From Bacillus pseudomycoides DSM 12442 (GTDB lineage Bacteria; Bacillota; Bacilli; Bacillales; Bacillaceae_G), in the NCBI RefSeq assembly GCF_000161455.1, contig NZ_CM000745.1:2113973-2177972 (forward strand): a stretch of 64,000 bases of DNA. The letters are read 5' to 3'. The notes below the pieces were generated by a model. It was not told where the DNA came from. It ran no database searches and was given only the letters and a program-made list of their open reading frames with translations. Shown piece after piece: positions 60,407-64,000 of this stretch (position 1 is the first letter of the stretch; each line of letters starts with the position of its first letter). A program made the translations under genes and the position numbers.

Positions 60407-60435
60407 ATTTTTCTTATTTTTAGGAGGCATTTACC

Positions 60436-60639
60436 ATGACATTAACAGGTAAAGTAAAATGGTTTAACAGCGAAAAAGGTTTCGGTTTCATCGAAGTTGA
60501 AGACGGTAGCGATGTATTCGTTCACTTCTCAGCTATCACTGGCGAAGGTTTCAAATCTCTTGACGAAGGTCAAGAAGTTAGCTTCGAAGTTGAAGAAGGC
60601 AACCGCGGACCTCAAGCTAAAAACGTTGTAAAGCTATAA
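60436..60639 (+). CDS. Cold shock protein (CspA family)
   Basis: A 67-residue single-OB-fold RNA chaperone. RNP1 is KGFGFIEV and RNP2 is VFVHFSAI, with the N-terminal KVKWFNSEKGFGF signature complete. It binds single-stranded RNA and DNA and melts secondary structures at low temperature. TTTTTAGGAGG precedes the ATG. Codon choice is strongly biased (for example repeated GGT, GAA, TTC), as in highly expressed genes, and unlike its neighbours. The YdjO-like gene follows after a terminator. Confidence 0.97.
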   Translation: MTLTGKVKWFNSEKGFGFIEVEDGSDVFVHFSAITGEGFKSLDEGQEVSFEVEEGNRGPQAKNVVKL

Positions 60640-60650
60640 TTTAAACAATA

Positions 60651-60686
60651 AAAAGGTTGTTACCATCGCACGGTTAACAACCTTTT
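60651..60686 (+). terminator. Terminator of the csp gene
   Basis: Perfect 12-base stem, AAAAGGTTGTTA / TAACAACCTTTT, with a T-run. Confidence 0.88.
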
Positions 60687-60726
60687 TAATATATAATTAA
60701 AATTTTTACATAAAAGGAGTGGTCAC

Positions 60727-60912
60727 ATGTATCGCAATCGAAAGAACGATGTAGCAGAAGTACCACCAGAACAAACCCCTGTTTGGGAATGTGAATCAGA
60801 GGATTGTTTAGGATGGATGAGAAAGAACTTTTCATTTGAAGAAGAGCCAAAATGCCCTTTATGTAAAAGTAGCATGAAAAGCGGAGAACGTTTATTACCT
60901 AAATTAGGTTAA
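60727..60912 (+). CDS. Cold-inducible YdjO-like zinc-ribbon protein
   Basis: A 61-residue protein with two cysteine pairs placed like a zinc ribbon: WECESEDCLGWMRKNF and PKCPLCKSSM. It ends GERLLPKL, and the whole matches YdjO, a small protein induced by cold in B. subtilis. AAAAGGAGTGG precedes the ATG. In this group it commonly lies next to a csp gene, as here, though a terminator separates the two. Zinc binding and any nucleic-acid contact are inferred. Confidence 0.88.
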   Translation: MYRNRKNDVAEVPPEQTPVWECESEDCLGWMRKNFSFEEEPKCPLCKSSMKSGERLLPKLG

Positions 60913-60922
60913 TTTCTTCATT

Positions 60923-60948
60923 CCCCTCTTATCTTTTGATAAGAGGGG
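60923..60948 (+). terminator. Terminator of the YdjO-like gene
   Basis: Perfect 11-base stem, CCCCTCTTATC / GATAAGAGGGG, loop TTTT. Confidence 0.85.
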
Positions 60949-60996
60949 TTCGTTATTTTTCATTACTATCTAATTATAAAAGAAAAACCATGCGTA

Positions 60997-61551
60997 CTAT
61001 ATCTCATGGTTCTTTTCTATATCTGTTCGTATAATAGAATATATATATACATCTCGTTGTTGATCTCCTTGATGAATATACCCTCTTAATAGTCCTTCTT
61101 TCTGAAATCCTATTTTGGACAACATCTTACAAGATGCTACATTTTCAGGATATGTAATTGCACCGATTCTGAATATCCCTAGCTCCTGAAAACTATAGGT
61201 AATGATTTTTTGCACAGCTTCCGTTGCATAGCCTTTTCTCCAGTAAGAAGGATGTAAATCATAACCAATCTCAGAACGTTTACTCCAAAGTTGTAAATTA
61301 TTTAATCCAATCGTACCAATTAAAATACCTGTTTCCTTCAATACAATTCCCCATCGAATTGCACGTTTTTCAAAAAAATTTTTTGAAAAAGATTCAATCA
61401 TACGCGAAGCCTGACCAAATTCTGTAAAGGAATTCATTCCATAATAGCGCGTTACTTCTTCAAGCGAAAAAATTTCATATATTTTTTGACAATAAGATTG
61501 ATCAATTTCAACTAAACGTAACCGTTCTGTTTCTAAAACAGGAAATGCCAT
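60997..61551 (-). CDS. GNAT N-acetyltransferase (RimJ/RimL-like)
   Basis: A 184-residue acetyltransferase. LETERLRLVEIDQSYCQKIYEIF at the start, GTIGLNNLQLWSKRSEIGYDLHPSYWRKGYATEAVQKII (motif A, R-K-G-Y-A) and ENVASCKMLSKIGFQKEGLLRGYIHQGDQQRDVYIYSI are typical of the RimJ/RimL/YdaF group, which acetylates protein N-termini or small amines. AGGAGG precedes the ATG. A hairpin with arms AGAA..ACCATG / CATGGTTCT (about 60981-61014) covers its stop codon and probably terminates it. Confidence 0.9.
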   Translation of the reverse strand: MAFPVLETERLRLVEIDQSYCQKIYEIFSLEEVTRYYGMNSFTEFGQASRMIESFSKNFFEKRAIRWGIVLKETGILIGTIGLNNLQLWSKRSEIGYDLHPSYWRKGYATEAVQKIITYSFQELGIFRIGAITYPENVASCKMLSKIGFQKEGLLRGYIHQGDQQRDVYIYSIIRTDIEKNHEI

Positions 61552-61633
61552 TGAAATCCTCCTAATGTTTTTCTTTTTACTGATTTATTATATCAGAAAA
61601 ATCTTCTCCAATCGGAAGTTTCATCATAAATAA

Positions 61634-61665
61634 AAGCCTGTTTTCTAAATAGATGAAACAGGCTT
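61634..61665 (-). terminator. Hairpin terminator
   Basis: Perfect 10-base stem, AAGCCTGTTT / AAACAGGCTT, with a T-rich 3' side on the minus strand, upstream of the GNAT gene. The gene it once served is not visible. Confidence 0.6.
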
Positions 61666-61803
61666 CCCCCATGGTTTTCTTAATTTATTCGGTTTATACA
61701 CAATATTTAATTCGTTTTAAATCTAACCGAATTAATACTCTAAATTATTATCTTTCAAGTATTTCTAACACTTACCGGAAAAGAAATTCAAAACCAAAAT
61801 CTG

Positions 61804-61911
61804 ATGTTTACTGATTTAATAGTAACTGCAATCATTATGATTACCATAATCGGATTCCTACTATTATTCGGAACACGGAAAATGGAATTAACAAATAAAA
61901 ATAAGGATTAA
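61804..61911 (+). pseudogene. C-terminal remnant of a membrane transporter
   Basis: A 35-codon frame (MFTDLIVTAIIMITIIGFLL, then LFGTRKMELTNKNKD) without ribosome binding site; the frame is open upstream (TLTGKEIQNQNL). One membrane span followed by a short charged tail is how many DHA2-type drug exporters end. Probably what is left of such a gene. Confidence 0.4.
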
Positions 61912-62067
61912 TGTTTCTTTAAAAATGAACTATATATATTTGTTTCTCGAAAGCTTCCCCATATCCAATATCAATTGGATATTTATGTTAAAATATTAGT
62001 GAACTATACATCACGTTATTATTCAACGCAGAGATAAGAGTTGTATTAACGGAGGTGACCGAAAATC

Positions 62068-62628
62068 ATGTATATTTTTATAGGCATTGCCCTCTTGTTC
62101 ATTTCACTTGTTTTTTTATTCGCACAGCGATTCGCACCAAACTCGGCGATGATGACAAGTTTCAAAGGAAACAGCTTGAAAAAATTTATAATTGGGCTTG
62201 TAATCGCCTCGGTATTATCACTTTCATATGGATTTTATCACGCAGCCACTTATCAACCTTCCTTGCTAGACATTAAACTAAACAATACACAATATATCGT
62301 TTCAGGTGATATTGGTGAATTTGGTTATTTCTCAGAACAAATAATCAAAAAAGAAAAAGAAACCGAACTTTATTTCGCTTCTTGGAAAACACTGAGTTTA
62401 GAAAAACCTCAAATTATCATAAACTACCCTTCTGGTAAAACAGAAACTTGGAAACCGAATATTTCCCTAATAAAAAATACATCCACAAAAGAAATAAAAG
62501 AAAAATATAACATAAAAGAGGTTTATCAACTCTCCCCTTATTCATTTAAAGAAGCTGGTAACGTCACATTAACAATTACAGAAAATAAAACGAAACGTGC
62601 AGAAACCCTAATCAAAATTAAAGAATAA
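62068..62628 (+). CDS. Membrane protein with an extracytoplasmic domain, unknown function
   Basis: A 186-residue protein with two N-terminal membrane spans (about residues 2-20 and 37-56) and an outside domain of about 125 residues (LDIKLNNTQYIVSGDIGEFG, YFSEQIIKKEKETELYFASW, PQIIINYPSGKTETW) that looks beta-rich. The ATG follows ACGGAGGTGA at good spacing. It is convergent with hemY, with a strong terminator between. Family not recognised. Confidence 0.65.
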   Translation: MYIFIGIALLFISLVFLFAQRFAPNSAMMTSFKGNSLKKFIIGLVIASVLSLSYGFYHAATYQPSLLDIKLNNTQYIVSGDIGEFGYFSEQIIKKEKETELYFASWKTLSLEKPQIIINYPSGKTETWKPNISLIKNTSTKEIKEKYNIKEVYQLSPYSFKEAGNVTLTITENKTKRAETLIKIKE

Positions 62629-62657
62629 ACGATAGATACAATTTTTAGTAAAAAACA

Positions 62658-62695
62658 GACGAAATCCCACTCTTATACTAGAGAGGGATTTCGTC
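62658..62695. terminator. Bidirectional terminator
   Basis: Stem GACGAAATCCC / GGGATTTCGTC with A-rich 5' and 3' flanks suited to both strands, between the 62068-62628 gene and hemY. Confidence 0.85.
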
Positions 62696-62713
62696 AAAAA
62701 TATAAAGGTTACG

Positions 62714-64000
62714 TTATTCAAAGTGATTATTCAATACTTCAATAATCTTCTCTGCCGTTTTCTTTCCATTTCCTATACAAGCCCCAATGCCTACACCATA
62801 GTATGAAGCCCCCGCTAGATACATATTTGGAAAAACATCTAATAATTTCTCATTTAAAGATTGAACTGCATGGTTATGTTCTAAATGATAATTTGGCATT
62901 AAATCTTTCCAGTCCGTAACTTCAACAATTTGCGGTTCTCCCTGAATTCTAAGGCTTTTCTCAATATCAGATAAGGCAACTTGAATCAATTCTTCCTTAC
63001 TTTTATGTTTCATTTTTTCATAAGCAGGATTCGAACTTTTATAAAACAATCTCACCAATAAATTTTGTTTATCTGATGTATGCTTCCATTTCCTGCTTGT
63101 CCACGTGCATGCATCACAAAGTAAATCACTATTTTCTGAAACAATGAAACCAGTTCCATCTACCGGTAATTGTTCATCAGCTATTTCAAACCCTAAATAA
63201 ATGCTAATTAACGAAGAATTTTTTAGTTTATTGAAATCATCATCTAATTCATTAGAACTTAATAATGTTTGTGCAACATCATGTGGAGTAGCTATAACAA
63301 CGTAATCCGCTTTTATTGTCTCTTGATTTGAAAAAGAAACTTCATATCCATCATCAACTCTATTTACCTTCGTCGTTGTTACTCCTTTTCGTATATCTGT
63401 CTCAGCTAATTCCTCTTCTAAACGATTAATAATCGTAGAAAGTCCATTTTTAAATGATAAAAACTTCTTATTCCCAGCAGCCTGAAATTGTTTTTTATTT
63501 ACTTCAAAACCTTTTATAATACTGCCGTATGTATTTTTGTAATCAAGTAAATATGGTAGTGTAGAAGCCATTGTAAGCTCATTCAATTTACCAGAATACA
63601 CTCCTGAAAGAACGGGGGAAATCTGTTTTTCAACCAACTCTTTTCCTAAAAAACTTTCTAAAAATACAGCGAGTGATGTATCTTTCGTAAAATCTTTATT
63701 CTTTGTAATAAAGTCTTTCAGCGCAATGATTTTCCCTTTCGTTGAAACTAACGTACTACTAAATAACGACTCTACACTCATCGGTATACCAAATACTGTG
63801 TCAGCAGGAATCGGATGTAACGTATCATTTGAGTAAATATAAGAAATACCTGTTTCGTTATATACCATTTCATCTTCTAATTGCAGTTCTTTTACAAATG
63901 GCATAACATTTTCATTTCGTGCAACGATTGAATCGGCTCCTGTTTCCAGGATGAAATCTTTTTCTTTCACACTGTGAATTTTCCCGCCCAAATATTCATT
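62714..64000 (-). CDS. hemY: Protoporphyrinogen/coproporphyrinogen oxidase, partial (5' end outside window)
   Basis: The C-terminal 428 or so residues of a HemY-type FAD oxidase of haem synthesis; the frame stays open to the window edge and the FAD-binding start (GGGITGLS-type) is missing. Visible pieces: EYLGGKIHSV, FILETGADSIVA, SGVYSGKLNELTMASTLPYL, FLSFKNGLSTIINRLEEEL, DYVVIATPHDVAQ and the C-terminal FAD motif NMYLAGASYYGVGIGACIGNGKKTAEKII. In Firmicutes the enzyme oxidises coproporphyrinogen III. No other haem genes are in view, so this may be a second copy away from the main hem operon. Confidence 0.9.
   Translation of the reverse strand, partial: NEYLGGKIHSVKEKDFILETGADSIVARNENVMPFVKELQLEDEMVYNETGISYIYSNDTLHPIPADTVFGIPMSVESLFSSTLVSTKGKIIALKDFITKNKDFTKDTSLAVFLESFLGKELVEKQISPVLSGVYSGKLNELTMASTLPYLLDYKNTYGSIIKGFEVNKKQFQAAGNKKFLSFKNGLSTIINRLEEELAETDIRKGVTTTKVNRVDDGYEVSFSNQETIKADYVVIATPHDVAQTLLSSNELDDDFNKLKNSSLISIYLGFEIADEQLPVDGTGFIVSENSDLLCDACTWTSRKWKHTSDKQNLLVRLFYKSSNPAYEKMKHKSKEELIQVALSDIEKSLRIQGEPQIVEVTDWKDLMPNYHLEHNHAVQSLNEKLLDVFPNMYLAGASYYGVGIGACIGNGKKTAEKIIEVLNNHFE

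Overview
The window looks like a chromosomal stretch of a Bacillus cereus group strain (cereus/thuringiensis/mycoides type). The DNA is AT-rich, ribosome binding sites are strong (GGAGG), and several features are typical of that group: a SpoIISA toxin with two small antitoxin-like genes, a bcr1 repeat flanked by a TTTAT-type duplication, a secreted beta-amylase, a 2,3-BPG-dependent phosphoglycerate mutase, PepD, and a Csp/YdjO pair. All calls come from reading the sequence and from recalled family knowledge; no database search was run.

Layout. 0-2.8 kb: a possible repeat element, a small membrane protein and a GntR-controlled ABC exporter. 2.8-4.8 kb: a prophage scar (amidase stub, BhlA and XhlA lysis genes, a broken phage gene, a twice-frameshifted integrase). 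4.8-7.3 kb: a TetR/ABC-2 drug or lipid exporter operon with a palindromic operator. 7.5-14.8 kb: housekeeping and accessory genes (metallophosphoesterase, PepD, the SpoIIS module, GpmA, MarR, VOC protein), plus a bcr1 fragment fused to a truncated acetyltransferase. 15-17 kb: TetR plus an MFS pump with two matching operators. 17.3-21.6 kb: DEAD-box helicase, YkvA-like protein, a decayed GNAT/aminotransferase fusion, PlsY. 21.6-27.1 kb: an amino-sugar locus (PTS EIIB and EIIC, a broken anmK, a BadF-type sugar kinase, a divergent GH10-like hydrolase). 27.3-32 kb: a proline-synthesis locus (proB-proA under a CCU-specifier T-box, then an opposite-strand, very AT-rich, frameshifted proC). 32.2-36.5 kb: TelA with a partner, an acyl-CoA ligase and an O-methyltransferase. 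36.8-41 kb: an ECF41-type sigma factor overlapping its FAD oxidoreductase, then beta-amylase. 41-44.8 kb: small accessory genes and more phage scraps. 44.9-50.2 kb: a heterodimeric ABC exporter, a GNAT and an intact bcr1. 50.2-53.4 kb: an oxidative pentose phosphate locus (zwf, cyclase-family gene, convergent gnd). 53.5-59.9 kb: MOSC protein, gabT remnant, LysR, MarR/MFS pair with repeated operators, DUF6241-type protein, CPBP protease. 60.4-64 kb: Csp, YdjO, GNAT, a membrane protein, and the C-terminal part of HemY running off the end.

Several modules are self-contained regulator/transport circuits whose operators can be read directly. The second theme is decay: about a dozen genes are truncated, deleted internally or frameshifted. 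The best candidates for follow-up are the SpoIIS module with an intra-operon terminator, the sigma-ECF41 promoter, the mosaic proline locus with a hexanucleotide repeat in its leader, the zwf-cyclase-gnd arrangement, and two genes whose Shine-Dalgarno-positioned start codon is ATT or ATC. I did not find a clearly new multi-gene defence or biosynthetic system.
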